Source: Collinsella ihumii
Lineage (GTDB): Bacteria; Actinomycetota; Coriobacteriia; Coriobacteriales; Coriobacteriaceae
Assembly (NCBI RefSeq): GCF_900046475.1
Contig: NZ_FCOU01000009.1
Coordinates: 124,001-188,000 of the forward strand
Direction: 5' to 3'
Length of the DNA stretch: 64,000 bases
Shown here: one piece after another, positions 18,748 to 27,543 of the stretch
How the letters are laid out: each line of letters opens with the position of its first letter
Numbering within the stretch: the stretch's first letter is position 1
The notes under the pieces: model-generated
Databases searched by the model: none
What the model was told of the DNA's origin: nothing
What the model saw: only the letters and a program-made list of their open reading frames with translations
Translations under genes and position numbers: made by a program

Positions 18748-19863
18748 TCACTCGTTTGCGGCCTCCTCGGGCGGGAGGGGACGCCATTCGTTGACGTAGG
18801 CATCGAAGTTCTCGAGGTCCTCGTTGCCGGCGCGGCGCATAGGCGCCAAGATCTCGTCTTGCTGCGCGGTCGTCGACTCCCCTTCGGGTATCGCAAGCGA
18901 TACGTCCCAGGACTCGCAGATCTGGTTGACGCGGCCGTACATCCATTCGGCGAGCTGGCGCAGATGGTCGATCTCCTCGGTGTAGACGGTCGTCTCGGAC
19001 ACGTTGAGGTTGTCGAGCTCATCGATCGTGGCCTGGATGGAATCGCGCAGCGAGTATGCGGATTTCGAGCGCTGCTGGCGAACGGACAGGTCGGGGTCGA
19101 GATACCACCCGTTGAACGCGTCGATCACCTCGCCGATCGCCTCTGCGGAATCGTAGGAGACGATGCGCTCGTAGATCGTCGTCAGCTGGATATACACCTC
19201 TTCGTCGGTCAGCGTGCGCTGCTCGGAAGCGTCGTCGCCCGCGGCGTCTCCCACCGTATCGGTCGGCAGTTCGCCGTTCTCGCCCACCTGCCTGCTCGGG
19301 AACGTATCGCTTGCGGCCTGTTGGAACGCATGGTAGAACCCGGGCATGACGCCCAGGGGGTCCTTGATGATGAAAACCGCCGCGCCGCCGATCAGGGCGA
19401 GCACCACGAGGGTGATGATGAGGCCCTTATACGAGCGCTTATGCGGATGATAGGGGTCCTCATCTGCGGGACGGGCCTTCTTGGCGCGCCGTTTGCCCTG
19501 CGCCTCCTCAAGATCGCTCCTGTTGAGCACGTTCGTCTCGGAGGGGTCGACCGAATCGTCGAGCGCGCGCGCGACGGAGACCGGCTCGGCCCCCGGAACC
19601 TCGGTCTGGATGAGGTTTTTCGTCAAGCGGGGAAAGCTCGCCGTCTTGCCGGCGGCGAGGTCGGATGAGGAGGACTCGGTGGACAGGATGCCCGGGGCCG
19701 GACGGCCGCACTTGGGGCACGTGCGGTCATGGACGGACAGGCGGGCGCCGCATCCTTCGCAGAACACGAAATCGGAGCTCGATGATCCGCCGACATACCC
19801 ATGGCAGTGCGGGCAGAACGTCTCCCCGTCATCGATTGTCTTCAGGCAGTGCGGACAGATCAC
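18748..19863 (-). CDS. Double zinc-ribbon single-pass membrane protein
   Basis: 371 residues, function unknown. Two CxxC pairs at the N-terminus (MICPHCLKT, FCPHCHGY) and two more (FCEGCGAR, CPKCGRPA) form two cytoplasmic zinc ribbons. A basic segment and one membrane helix follow at about 144-165 (GLIITLVVLALIGGAAVFII), then a ~200-residue acidic, helical extracytoplasmic part. The start is a GTG at 19861-19863 with only a weak SD. It stands alone with its own terminator. The topology is like other zinc-ribbon membrane proteins of Gram-positive bacteria, but I cannot name a role. Confidence 0.78.
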   Translation of the reverse strand: MICPHCLKTIDDGETFCPHCHGYVGGSSSSDFVFCEGCGARLSVHDRTCPKCGRPAPGILSTESSSSDLAAGKTASFPRLTKNLIQTEVPGAEPVSVARALDDSVDPSETNVLNRSDLEEAQGKRRAKKARPADEDPYHPHKRSYKGLIITLVVLALIGGAAVFIIKDPLGVMPGFYHAFQQAASDTFPSRQVGENGELPTDTVGDAAGDDASEQRTLTDEEVYIQLTTIYERIVSYDSAEAIGEVIDAFNGWYLDPDLSVRQQRSKSAYSLRDSIQATIDELDNLNVSETTVYTEEIDHLRQLAEWMYGRVNQICESWDVSLAIPEGESTTAQQDEILAPMRRAGNEDLENFDAYVNEWRPLPPEEAANE

Positions 19864-19985
19864 AGCATCCCCATTTCGCGTACGTTCATCAGGTGATCAG
19901 GCGTCGCGCATCAGCGCGACTGTGTACTAGGATACCACCTCGTTGTGCAGACCTTGAGCCGGCGGGAGCATGCACGAAAGATATG

Positions 19986-22766
19986 TTACCGGCCGGCTTG
20001 CGACGTATCGTCGCGCGACGCCGGGCGCGAGCGCTTCCCCATCGAGACCTTGATGCCCGAGGAGGATTGCACCACACGGCGCTGGCGCTTGCGGCGCGCG
20101 GCGTCAGACTCCGATTTGACCGCCTTCGAGGCGGACACCTGGGCACGAGACAGGTCGCGCTGCTCGCGATGGCGCGAAACCATGCTGGTCACGGTGCGAA
20201 TCCCCCTGCGCGCGCTCGACCCGGTCGATGTCACCCTGTGGGAACCGCGGCCCAGCGACATCTTGACGCCGCGCCCGAACCCCGTGGCGGAACGGCTGCG
20301 CTTGGCGGCCGCCCGGTCGACGACGCGCGCCACGGTGAAGAACAGGACGATGCCGACGAGGGCTGAAACAAGCGTTGAGGCGATAATGGGCACCGAGAGC
20401 GCCGCGATCGAGAAGAACTCGGGGAACAGCACGATGGCGCACGCGAGGCCCACGACGACGAAGATGAAGACCGCGAGGCGCAGCCGCGTGAAGGGATAGG
20501 AGATGCGCCAGATCAGGCTGCAGCCCACCGCCGCCGTCGAAATGAGGCACATCGTCGAGAGCGCCTGCTCGCCAAGGCCGAAGTTGCCGGCGACGAGCAT
20601 GCACAGGCAGCACGAGACGAGCACGGCGAGCGAGGCGGGACACGCGCGCTTGAGCACGTTCGTGAGGAACTTGCCCTGCACGCGCGCACGGTTGGGCTCG
20701 AGGGCGAGCACGAAGCTCGGGAACCCGATGCAGAAGAAGTTGATGACCGTCATCGTGATGGGCTGGAACGGATAGGGCGGGAAGAAGATGCAAAGCGCCG
20801 CGAGGCCCATCGAGAAGAGCGTCTTGGTGAGGAACAGCGCGGCGGATCGCTGCAGGTTGTTGATGGAGCGGCGGCCTTCCGCCACGACCTCGGGCATCGA
20901 GGCGAAGTCGTTGTCGACGAGCACGATCTCGGCGACGTTGCGCGCCGCGTCGGAGCCGGCGGCCATCGCGACCGAGCAGTCCGCCTCCTTCAGGGCCAAG
21001 ACGTCGTTGACGCCGTCGCCGGTCATCGCCACCGTGTGGCCGCGCTCCTTGAGGGCGACGACGAGCTCGCGCTTCTGCTGGGGCGTCACGCGCCCGAACA
21101 CGTGGTAGCGATCGATCGCCGCCTCGATCTTGGCGGGGGTGTCGAGCGAGGTGGCGTCCACATACGACTCGGCCCCCGGCACGCCGACCACCTTGGCGAT
21201 AGAGGACACGGTGCGCGGGTCGTCGCCGGAGATGACGTTGAGCGTGACGCCCTGCTGGCAGAAATAGCGGATCGTGTCCGCGGCGGAGGATCGGATCTCA
21301 TCGCGGATGGTGACGAATCCGATCGGCTGGGCCTCCCCGATCATATCGCCCTCATCCGTGAAGCCGTCGACCCTGGCGATCACCAGAACGCGGCAGGTCT
21401 CCGCGAGGGCGAACACCGCGTCGCGCACGACGCCGAACGCGCGCTCGGGCAGGCAGAACTGCGCGGCGCCCATGATATAGGCCCCCTCGGCAAAGGAGGC
21501 GCCGCTCCACTTCTTCGTCGACGAGAACGGAACGACGGCGAGGGCCTGGAGCTCGCCGGACGTGCGCTTGGCGTAGTAGTCGAGGATGGCGCGGCAGGTC
21601 TCGTTCGCGTCGGCAGATGTCGCGCGCGCGATGCCGGCAAGCGCCGCGTCGATGCCGGCGGCGCGCTCGGGCTCGATGTCGGCGAGCGGGACCGCCTGGC
21701 CGTTGTCGCCCACGGCGTAGACGCCCTCGACCTCCATGCGCCCCGACGTGATGGTACCGGTCTTATCGAGGCACAGCACGTCGACGCGCGCAAGCGTCTC
21801 GATGCAGTACAGCTGCTGCGCGAGCACGTTCCGCCTCGCGAGGCGGAACGTGGCGATGGCGAGAACCGAGGAGGTGAGCAGCACGAGGCCCTGGGGAATC
21901 ATCCCGAGAAGGGCGCCGACCGTGGAGAGGATCGCCGCGCTGACCTCGCCCCAAGCCGCAGAGCCGGAGAACAGCCAGGTCAGGATGGAGGCAGCAGACC
22001 CTCCCGCCGCCGCGGCCCAGCGCGCGTACGACTCGTAGGCGCTCGACAGGAAGAGCGCGATGCCAAGCGGGAGCATGATGGCGCTCGCGAACCGCACGAT
22101 GGCGTTCAACGCGTTCATGATCTCGGAGTTGACCTTCTTGACGTACTTCGCCTCGTTGTTGATGCGCGCGACGTAGTTGTCGGCGCCGACGTGCTCGACA
22201 CGGGCGCACACGACGCCCGAGTCGACGAAGCTGCCGCTCATGAGATGGCTGCCGGGGATCTTGCGGATCAGGTCGCTCTCGCCGGTCAGCAGGCTCTCGT
22301 TGACCTGGGCCTCGCCTTGGACCACGACAGCGTCCGCGGGAATCTGGTCTCCGCGCCCGAGGCGGACGATATCGTCCTTGACGATCTGCTCGAGATCGAT
22401 CTCGGACTCCTCCCCGCCGCGGATGACGCGGGCCCGCTTGCTCACAAGCAGGGTGAGCTTGTCGACCATCCGCTTGGAGCGCAGCGACTGGAAGATCCCG
22501 ATGCCCGTGTTCAGAATCACGATCAGCAGGAAGGTGAGGTTCTTGAACGACCCCGTGATGATCACGAGCACCGCGAGGATCACGTTGATCAGGTTGAACA
22601 GGGTGAGCGTGTTCTCGATGATGAGCTCGCGAACCGACTTGGTCTTGAGCTCCATGTTGACATTCACCTGTCCGGCATCGATGCGCTGCTGGACCTCGTC
22701 GAGGGAAAGGCCGGAAAGCGGCTCTCCCGCCGCTGCGGCGTATGAGTCGGGATCGTGGGTTGCCAT
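19986..22766 (-). CDS. P-type cation ATPase, CtpE-like, with basic C-terminal tail
   Basis: Cation-translocating P-type ATPase of 926 residues. TGES (161-164) is the actuator, PQGLVLLTS (291-299) is the M4 ion site, DKTGT (334-338) is the phosphorylation site, and the hinge motif MTGDGVNDVLALKEAD is present. The PxGLVLLTS form recalls mycobacterial CtpE, a calcium transporter; I infer calcium or a similar ion. The last ~113 residues are a strongly basic, Ser/Arg-rich tail not found in the core family, with the motif G-[VI]-K-[MV]-S-[LM]-G-[RK] twice (about 833-840 and 904-911). ATG at 22764-22766 with AAGGAG. Confidence 0.9.
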   Translation of the reverse strand: MATHDPDSYAAAAGEPLSGLSLDEVQQRIDAGQVNVNMELKTKSVRELIIENTLTLFNLINVILAVLVIITGSFKNLTFLLIVILNTGIGIFQSLRSKRMVDKLTLLVSKRARVIRGGEESEIDLEQIVKDDIVRLGRGDQIPADAVVVQGEAQVNESLLTGESDLIRKIPGSHLMSGSFVDSGVVCARVEHVGADNYVARINNEAKYVKKVNSEIMNALNAIVRFASAIMLPLGIALFLSSAYESYARWAAAAGGSAASILTWLFSGSAAWGEVSAAILSTVGALLGMIPQGLVLLTSSVLAIATFRLARRNVLAQQLYCIETLARVDVLCLDKTGTITSGRMEVEGVYAVGDNGQAVPLADIEPERAAGIDAALAGIARATSADANETCRAILDYYAKRTSGELQALAVVPFSSTKKWSGASFAEGAYIMGAAQFCLPERAFGVVRDAVFALAETCRVLVIARVDGFTDEGDMIGEAQPIGFVTIRDEIRSSAADTIRYFCQQGVTLNVISGDDPRTVSSIAKVVGVPGAESYVDATSLDTPAKIEAAIDRYHVFGRVTPQQKRELVVALKERGHTVAMTGDGVNDVLALKEADCSVAMAAGSDAARNVAEIVLVDNDFASMPEVVAEGRRSINNLQRSAALFLTKTLFSMGLAALCIFFPPYPFQPITMTVINFFCIGFPSFVLALEPNRARVQGKFLTNVLKRACPASLAVLVSCCLCMLVAGNFGLGEQALSTMCLISTAAVGCSLIWRISYPFTRLRLAVFIFVVVGLACAIVLFPEFFSIAALSVPIIASTLVSALVGIVLFFTVARVVDRAAAKRSRSATGFGRGVKMSLGRGSHRVTSTGSSARRGIRTVTSMVSRHREQRDLSRAQVSASKAVKSESDAARRKRQRRVVQSSSGIKVSMGKRSRPASRDDTSQAGR

Positions 22767-22798
22767 GGCGCTCCTTGAACATCACGGTCGGCCAATAT

Positions 22799-22835
22799 GA
22801 AAAGAGAACCAGCGCCGTCATCCGACGCGGTTCTC
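22799..22835 (-). terminator. Terminator after tRNA-Arg, before the ATPase gene
   Basis: Minus strand: GAGAACC pairs with GGTTCTC (22829-22835 and 22804-22810) and is followed by TTTT. It lies between tRNA-Arg and the ATPase start, only about 35 bases from that start. Partial readthrough from the tRNA promoter could supply the ATPase. Confidence 0.7.
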
Positions 22836-22847
22836 AACAGACTCGCT

Positions 22848-22924
22848 TGGTGCCCCATGTTGGATTCGAACCAACGGCCTTCTGCTCCGGAGGCAGACGC
22901 TCTCATCCCCTGAGCTAATGGGGC
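22848..22924 (-). tRNA. tRNA-Arg (anticodon CCG)
   Basis: Cloverleaf on the minus strand: acceptor GCCCCAT/ATGGGGC, D stem GCTC/GAGC, anticodon arm TCTGC-CTCCGGA-GCAGA with anticodon CCG, T arm GTTGG-TTCGAAT-CCAAC, discriminator A, and an encoded CCA end (22848-22850). It reads CGG, a frequent Arg codon in this GC-rich genome. Confidence 0.96.
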
Positions 22925-22999
22925 GCAACGCAATCGATTATAGCGACCGAGCGCGGGGCGCGCCACTATCCACACAAGTCCCATGCGTGAACTTTCGGC

Positions 23000-23087
23000 G
23001 GCGAACTTTTAGGGACAGTCCCCTTTGGTTCACGGCGGCGCACGTGCGCCGCCGTGAACCAAAGGGGACTGTCCCTAAAAGTTCGCC
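23000..23087. repeat. Long dispersed palindrome 2 (perfect, 44-bp arms, no loop)
   Basis: Arms 23000-23043 and 23044-23087 are exact reverse complements with no spacer. The outer arm contains GCGAACTTTTAGGGACAGTC, the same core as the palindromes at 1293-1380 and 33483-33576; the inner part (GGTTCACGGCGGCGCAC) differs. It lies between the divergent tRNA-Arg and aroF. Confidence 0.88.
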
Positions 23088-23117
23088 CCGGAGGCTACGA
23101 ACAGATTAAAGTTGAAC

Positions 23118-23152
23118 ACTGCAGTGCAGCAGAGCGAACGTTTGGTATACAC
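23118..23152 (+). promoter_or_regulatory. Probable aroF promoter region with a 10-bp palindrome
   Basis: TATACA at 23147-23152 is a good -10, about 30 bases before the aroF ATG, which has its own AAAGGAG SD. No clear -35 is seen. The perfect palindrome CACTGCAGTG at 23118-23127 lies about 20 bases upstream and could be an operator for aromatic-amino-acid control. Function is inferred from position. Confidence 0.4.
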
Positions 23153-23183
23153 TGCCCTATTACCCTGACCGGAAAGGAGCGCC

Positions 23184-24209
23184 ATGATCGCCATTCTGCG
23201 CAAAAGCGCATCTGACGACGCCGTCAACCACCTTGTCTCTTGGATCGAGAAGAAGGGTCTTCAGACCAACGTGTCCTATGGCGAGAACGAGATCGTTATC
23301 GGACTCGTCGGCGACACGACCAAGATAGACCCGTTTCTGCTGGAGTCCATGGACATCGTGGAGCGCGTTCAGCGCGTCTCCGAACCGTTCAAGAAGGCGA
23401 ACAGGAAGTTCCATCCCGCCGACACCGTGGTCGACTGCGGGCACGGCGTGAAGATCGGCGGGGGCAACTTCCAGGTTATCGCGGGCCCCTGCTCCGTAGA
23501 GGGCAAGAACCTCCTGACCATCGCCCGGCGCGTGAAGAAGGCGGGCGCCACCATGCTGCGCGGCGGCGCGTTCAAGCCCCGCACCTCGCCCTACGCATAC
23601 CAGGGCATGGGGACCGAGGGTCTCGATTTGCTCATCGAGGCGGCAGGAGAGCTCGACATGCCGATCGTGACCGAGGTCATGGACCCGCGCGATGTCCAGC
23701 TGTTCGTGGACCGCGGCATCGACGTCATGCAGATCGGCGCGCGCAATGCGCAAAACTTCCCCCTGCTCAAAGAGGTCGGAAAGACCACGACCCCCGTCCT
23801 TTTGAAGCGCGGCATGTCGGGCACGATCGACGAGCTGCTCATGGCAGCCGAGTACATCATGAGCGAGGGCAACGAGAACGTGATCCTGTGCGAGCGCGGC
23901 ATCCGCACGTTCGAGACGCGCACGCGCAACACCTTCGACCTGAACGCGGTCCCCGTCCTCCACTACCTGTCCCACCTGCCGGTCGTGGCCGACCCGAGCC
24001 ACGCGACCGGCTACACCCGCTACGTGGAACCCATGGCGCTCGCCGCCTGCGCCGCCGGTGCCGACGGCCTTGAGATCGAGGTGCACGACTGCCCGGAGAA
24101 AGCGTGGTCGGACGGCTCCCAGGCGCTCACCCCGGATCAGTTCGACCGCACGATGGACCGCATCCGGGCCATCCGAGCCGTCATCTCGACGGGCGATGAT
24201 CAATCATGA
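23184..24209 (+). CDS. aroF: 3-deoxy-7-phosphoheptulonate synthase (type I beta)
   Basis: First enzyme of the shikimate pathway: PEP plus erythrose 4-phosphate to DAHP. 341 residues. Residues 1-70 form a ferredoxin/ACT-like regulatory domain as in Thermotoga DAHP synthase, which is Tyr-inhibited; that is likely but not proven here. The catalytic barrel has VIAGPCSVEG, GATMLRGGAFKPRTSPY, QIGARNAQNF and PVVADPSHATGY. The ATG at 23184 has AAAGGAG upstream. First gene of the eight-gene aro operon; its end overlaps tyrA by four bases. Confidence 0.96.
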   Translation: MIAILRKSASDDAVNHLVSWIEKKGLQTNVSYGENEIVIGLVGDTTKIDPFLLESMDIVERVQRVSEPFKKANRKFHPADTVVDCGHGVKIGGGNFQVIAGPCSVEGKNLLTIARRVKKAGATMLRGGAFKPRTSPYAYQGMGTEGLDLLIEAAGELDMPIVTEVMDPRDVQLFVDRGIDVMQIGARNAQNFPLLKEVGKTTTPVLLKRGMSGTIDELLMAAEYIMSEGNENVILCERGIRTFETRTRNTFDLNAVPVLHYLSHLPVVADPSHATGYTRYVEPMALAACAAGADGLEIEVHDCPEKAWSDGSQALTPDQFDRTMDRIRAIRAVISTGDDQS

Positions 24210-25105
24210 CCACCCGGGCGCAGGACATGCGCATCGGCATCGTCGGCCTGGGTCTCATCGGGGGCAGCTTCGCCCGCGCCTACCGCGCGGCCGGGGCGAC
24301 GGTCTTTGCATACGACACGAGCGCCGACACCATGGACGCCGCGCGCATAGAGACGATCGCCGGCGAGCTCGACGAGCGGACCATCCCCGAATGCGACCTG
24401 ATCGTGCTCGCCGCCTACCCCGGCGCCTGCACCGCATGGCTTAAGGAGCACGCCGAACTGCTCGGATCCTGCTCCGACCCGGCTGCCGGAACGGGCCCGG
24501 TGGTCATCGACACCGCCGGCGTCAAGACCGCCGTCTGCGAGCGCGCCTTCGAGCTCGCGCGCGACCATTCGTTCGCGTTCGTGGGAGCCCACCCCATGGC
24601 AGGAACCGAGAACTCGGGTTTCGCCTTCGCGCGCGCCGACCTCTTCTGCGGGGCCCCCATGGTGCTCACGCCGCCGCCCGTCGACGACATCTCACGCCTG
24701 ACGCTTCTCGACCGCGTGAACACGCTGCTCGCGCCGCTTCGCTTCGGCACGTTCAGCGTCACGACGCCCGAGGCCCACGACGCGGTCATCGCGTTCACGA
24801 GCCAGCTCGCGCACGTCGTGTCCAACGCGTACGTCAAGAGCCCGACCGCGCAGGTCCATCATGGGTTCTCGGCGGGGAGCTATCGCGACCTCACGCGCGT
24901 CGCCCACCTGAACCCGTCCATGTGGGCAGAGCTCATGTGCGACGACGCGAAGAACCTGAGCCAGGAGATCACCTGGCTCATCGATGCGCTCTCCGCGTAT
25001 CGCGACGCGCTCGATGCGGGCGACCGGGACCGGCTCCGCATGCTGCTCGCCGAGGGCGACCGCATCAAGCGGAGCCTCGACGACGCCAACGAACGCGCAT
25101 CGTAA
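24206..25105 (+). CDS. tyrA: Prephenate dehydrogenase
   Basis: NAD(P)-dependent oxidative decarboxylation of prephenate to 4-hydroxyphenylpyruvate for tyrosine. 299 residues. The dinucleotide site is IGIVGLGLIGGSFARAY; the catalytic His lies in FVGAHPMAGTENSG; the C-terminal helical domain has AFTSQLAHVVSNAY. No ACT domain follows, so feedback control would have to act elsewhere. ATG overlaps the aroF stop (ATGA). Confidence 0.94.
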   Translation: MTTRAQDMRIGIVGLGLIGGSFARAYRAAGATVFAYDTSADTMDAARIETIAGELDERTIPECDLIVLAAYPGACTAWLKEHAELLGSCSDPAAGTGPVVIDTAGVKTAVCERAFELARDHSFAFVGAHPMAGTENSGFAFARADLFCGAPMVLTPPPVDDISRLTLLDRVNTLLAPLRFGTFSVTTPEAHDAVIAFTSQLAHVVSNAYVKSPTAQVHHGFSAGSYRDLTRVAHLNPSMWAELMCDDAKNLSQEITWLIDALSAYRDALDAGDRDRLRMLLAEGDRIKRSLDDANERAS

Positions 25106-25123
25106 TCCACCGAAAGGCCGAAT

Positions 25124-26227
25124 ATGTATATCCTCGACATCGATACCAAGCAGCCCTATCGCGTCTATATCGGCACGATGCTGCTCGAGCAGGCCGGCAC
25201 GCTGACGCGCGAGGCGTGCGGCGGCGAGCGTGCCGTGATCGTCACCGACACGAACGTGGGCCCGCTCTATGCGCTGCCCGTGCGCAAAAGCCTGGAAGAG
25301 GCCGGCTACGCGGTCGACGTGTTCACGTTCGAGGCGGGTGAGGAGCACAAGCGCGCCGACACGTACGTCTCGATCCTCGAGTTCATGGCCCGCCATGAGA
25401 TGACCCGCTCCGATGTGGTCGTCGCCCTGGGCGGCGGCGTCACCGGAGATATGGCCGGCTTTGCCGCGGCAACCTATATGCGCGGCTGCAGCTTCGTGCA
25501 GGTTCCCACCAGCCTGCTCGCCATGGTCGACTCCTCGGTCGGCGGCAAGTGCGCCATCGACCTCGCGGCGGGAAAGAACCTCGCGGGCGCCTTCTGGCAG
25601 CCCAAGCTCGTCATCGCCGATATCGGCTGCCTCGCCACGCTCGAGCGCGAGCAGTTCGCCGACGGCTGCGGCGAGGTGATCAAGCACGCGGCCATCGCCG
25701 ACGCCGACCTGTTCGAGGAGCTGGAGCGCACGCCGCTCACGCTCGACCTCCTGATGGAGGACGTCTCGCGCGTCGCTTTGCTCGTTGCGCGCAACATCGA
25801 CATCAAGAGGGCCATCGTGGTGGCCGACGAGCGCGAATCGTCCGTACGCAAGCTGCTCAACTTCGGGCACAGCATCGGCCATGCGGTGGAGGCGTCCGAG
25901 AGCTACCGCCTCGGGCACGGCACGTGCGTTGCCATCGGCATGAACCTCATCGCGTCGGCGTCCGCGCACCGCGGGTACTGCGACGCCGAGGTGCCTTCGC
26001 GCATCCGCTCCCTGACTGCCGCCCATGGGCTCCAGAACACCTGCAGCCGCAACGTCGAGGAGATCTACGCCGCGGCGCTCCATGATAAGAAGCGTCGCGG
26101 GGATTCGATCGACCTGGTCATCCCGCATGCCATCGGCGCGTGCTCCATCGAGCCCACCGATCTGGAGGAATTCCGCTCGATCATTTCCGAAGGACTCGAG
26201 ATGCAGGAGGGTGACATCGCATGCTAG
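25124..26227 (+). CDS. aroB: 3-dehydroquinate synthase
   Basis: Converts DAHP to 3-dehydroquinate. 367 residues. All key residues are present: NAD site GGGVTGD (103-109), DSSVGGK with Lys142, KN at 151-152, and metal ligands Glu184 (GEVIKHA), His249 (NFGHSIGHA) and His265 (LGHGTCVAIG). This intact copy contrasts with the degenerate paralogue at 46476-47594. Third in the aro operon; its last seven bases overlap aroA. Confidence 0.97.
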   Translation: MYILDIDTKQPYRVYIGTMLLEQAGTLTREACGGERAVIVTDTNVGPLYALPVRKSLEEAGYAVDVFTFEAGEEHKRADTYVSILEFMARHEMTRSDVVVALGGGVTGDMAGFAAATYMRGCSFVQVPTSLLAMVDSSVGGKCAIDLAAGKNLAGAFWQPKLVIADIGCLATLEREQFADGCGEVIKHAAIADADLFEELERTPLTLDLLMEDVSRVALLVARNIDIKRAIVVADERESSVRKLLNFGHSIGHAVEASESYRLGHGTCVAIGMNLIASASAHRGYCDAEVPSRIRSLTAAHGLQNTCSRNVEEIYAAALHDKKRRGDSIDLVIPHAIGACSIEPTDLEEFRSIISEGLEMQEGDIAC

Positions 26228-27540
26228 CCCGCATTACCCCGACCCCGCTCGCCGGATCCGTCCCGGCTATCGCCTCGAAATCCATGGCGCACCGCCTCAT
26301 CATCGCGGCAGCGCTGTCGAGCGGGACGACGCATGTCGTCTGCAACACCACGTGCGCGGACATTGACGCGACCGTGCGCTGCCTCACCTCGCTCGGGGCG
26401 CGCATCAACGTCGTCGACGACGGATATGAGGTCCACCCCGTTCCCAAGAGCATCGAGCTCGGCATCCTCAAGGCGTTCCAGGGCGCCAAGCTCGACTGCG
26501 GCGAGTCAGGAAGCACGCTGCGCTTCATGCTGCCCGTCGCCTGCGCACTCGGGGCGCAGGCGACCTTCGTCGGCGCCCAGCGCCTCGGCGAGCGCCCCCT
26601 CACGCCCCTCACCGACGAGCTCATGGCGGCAGGCTGTACGCTGTCCGCCGACGGCGGCTTCCCGCTCGTCACGTCGGGACGGCTGCGCCCGGGGCGTTTC
26701 GTGCTCCCCGGTACGGTGAGCTCGCAGTTCATCTCGGGTTTGCTGCTGTCGTTCCCCCTGCTGCCCGGCGACTCGGAGATCGAGGTGCACGGCCGCATCG
26801 AGAGCAGGCCGTATATCAACCTGACCGTGCAGGCGCTCAAGCTGTTCGGTGTCGACATCGCCATCGAGCGCATGACGGCTCCCAACGGGATCGACGACAT
26901 CACGCGCTTCCGCTCGAGCGGCAACGTCTACCGCACGCCCGGCGAGGTCAAGGTCGAGGGCGACTGGTCGAACGCCGCCTTCTGGCTGTGCGCGGGAGCG
27001 CTCGGAAACGAGCCCGTCGAGGTCCGCGGGATCTCCCTGACCTCCGCCCAAGGGGACCGCAACGTGCTCGCCGCCCTCTCTCGTTTCGGCGCGCGCACGA
27101 AGCGCGCATCAGAAGCCGCCATCGTGCAACCGGACAACCTGCACGCCTTCTCGATGAGCGCGCAGGACATCCCCGATCTGGTGCCCGTCATCTCCGCCGT
27201 CGCGGCGTGCGCCGACGGCACGACTATCATTCGCGACTGCGCCCGTCTGCGCATCAAGGAATCCGATCGCCTGGCCACGACGGCATCCGAGCTCGCCGCG
27301 CTCGGCGCGCATGTCACCATCGATCATGACAGCCTCGTCATCTACGGGCAGGAGCGCCTGTCCGGCGGCGAGGTCGATTCGCACAACGATCACCGCATCG
27401 CCATGATGGCCGCCATCGCCGCCATCCGCTGCGACGGCGAGGTGCTCATCCATGGCGCCGAGGCGGTCCGCAAGTCGTACCCGGCGTTCTTCGACCACTA
27501 CCGCATGCTCGGCGGACGCGTCGAGCTGACCGAGGAGTAG
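26221..27540 (+). CDS. aroA: EPSP synthase (3-phosphoshikimate 1-carboxyvinyltransferase)
   Basis: Transfers enolpyruvyl from PEP to shikimate 3-phosphate. 439 residues. KSMAHRLIIAAALSSG is the N-terminal Lys-Ser motif, DCGESGSTLRFMLPVACALG the central one, and RIKESDRL with SHNDHRIAMM the C-terminal ones. The N-terminal motif reads ASKSMAHR instead of the usual GSKS-x-x-xR, a Gly-to-Ala change of unknown effect. The ATG at 26221 overlaps aroB by seven bases; aroC follows after three bases. Confidence 0.96.
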   Translation: MLARITPTPLAGSVPAIASKSMAHRLIIAAALSSGTTHVVCNTTCADIDATVRCLTSLGARINVVDDGYEVHPVPKSIELGILKAFQGAKLDCGESGSTLRFMLPVACALGAQATFVGAQRLGERPLTPLTDELMAAGCTLSADGGFPLVTSGRLRPGRFVLPGTVSSQFISGLLLSFPLLPGDSEIEVHGRIESRPYINLTVQALKLFGVDIAIERMTAPNGIDDITRFRSSGNVYRTPGEVKVEGDWSNAAFWLCAGALGNEPVEVRGISLTSAQGDRNVLAALSRFGARTKRASEAAIVQPDNLHAFSMSAQDIPDLVPVISAVAACADGTTIIRDCARLRIKESDRLATTASELAALGAHVTIDHDSLVIYGQERLSGGEVDSHNDHRIAMMAAIAAIRCDGEVLIHGAEAVRKSYPAFFDHYRMLGGRVELTEE

Positions 27541-27543
27541 CGC

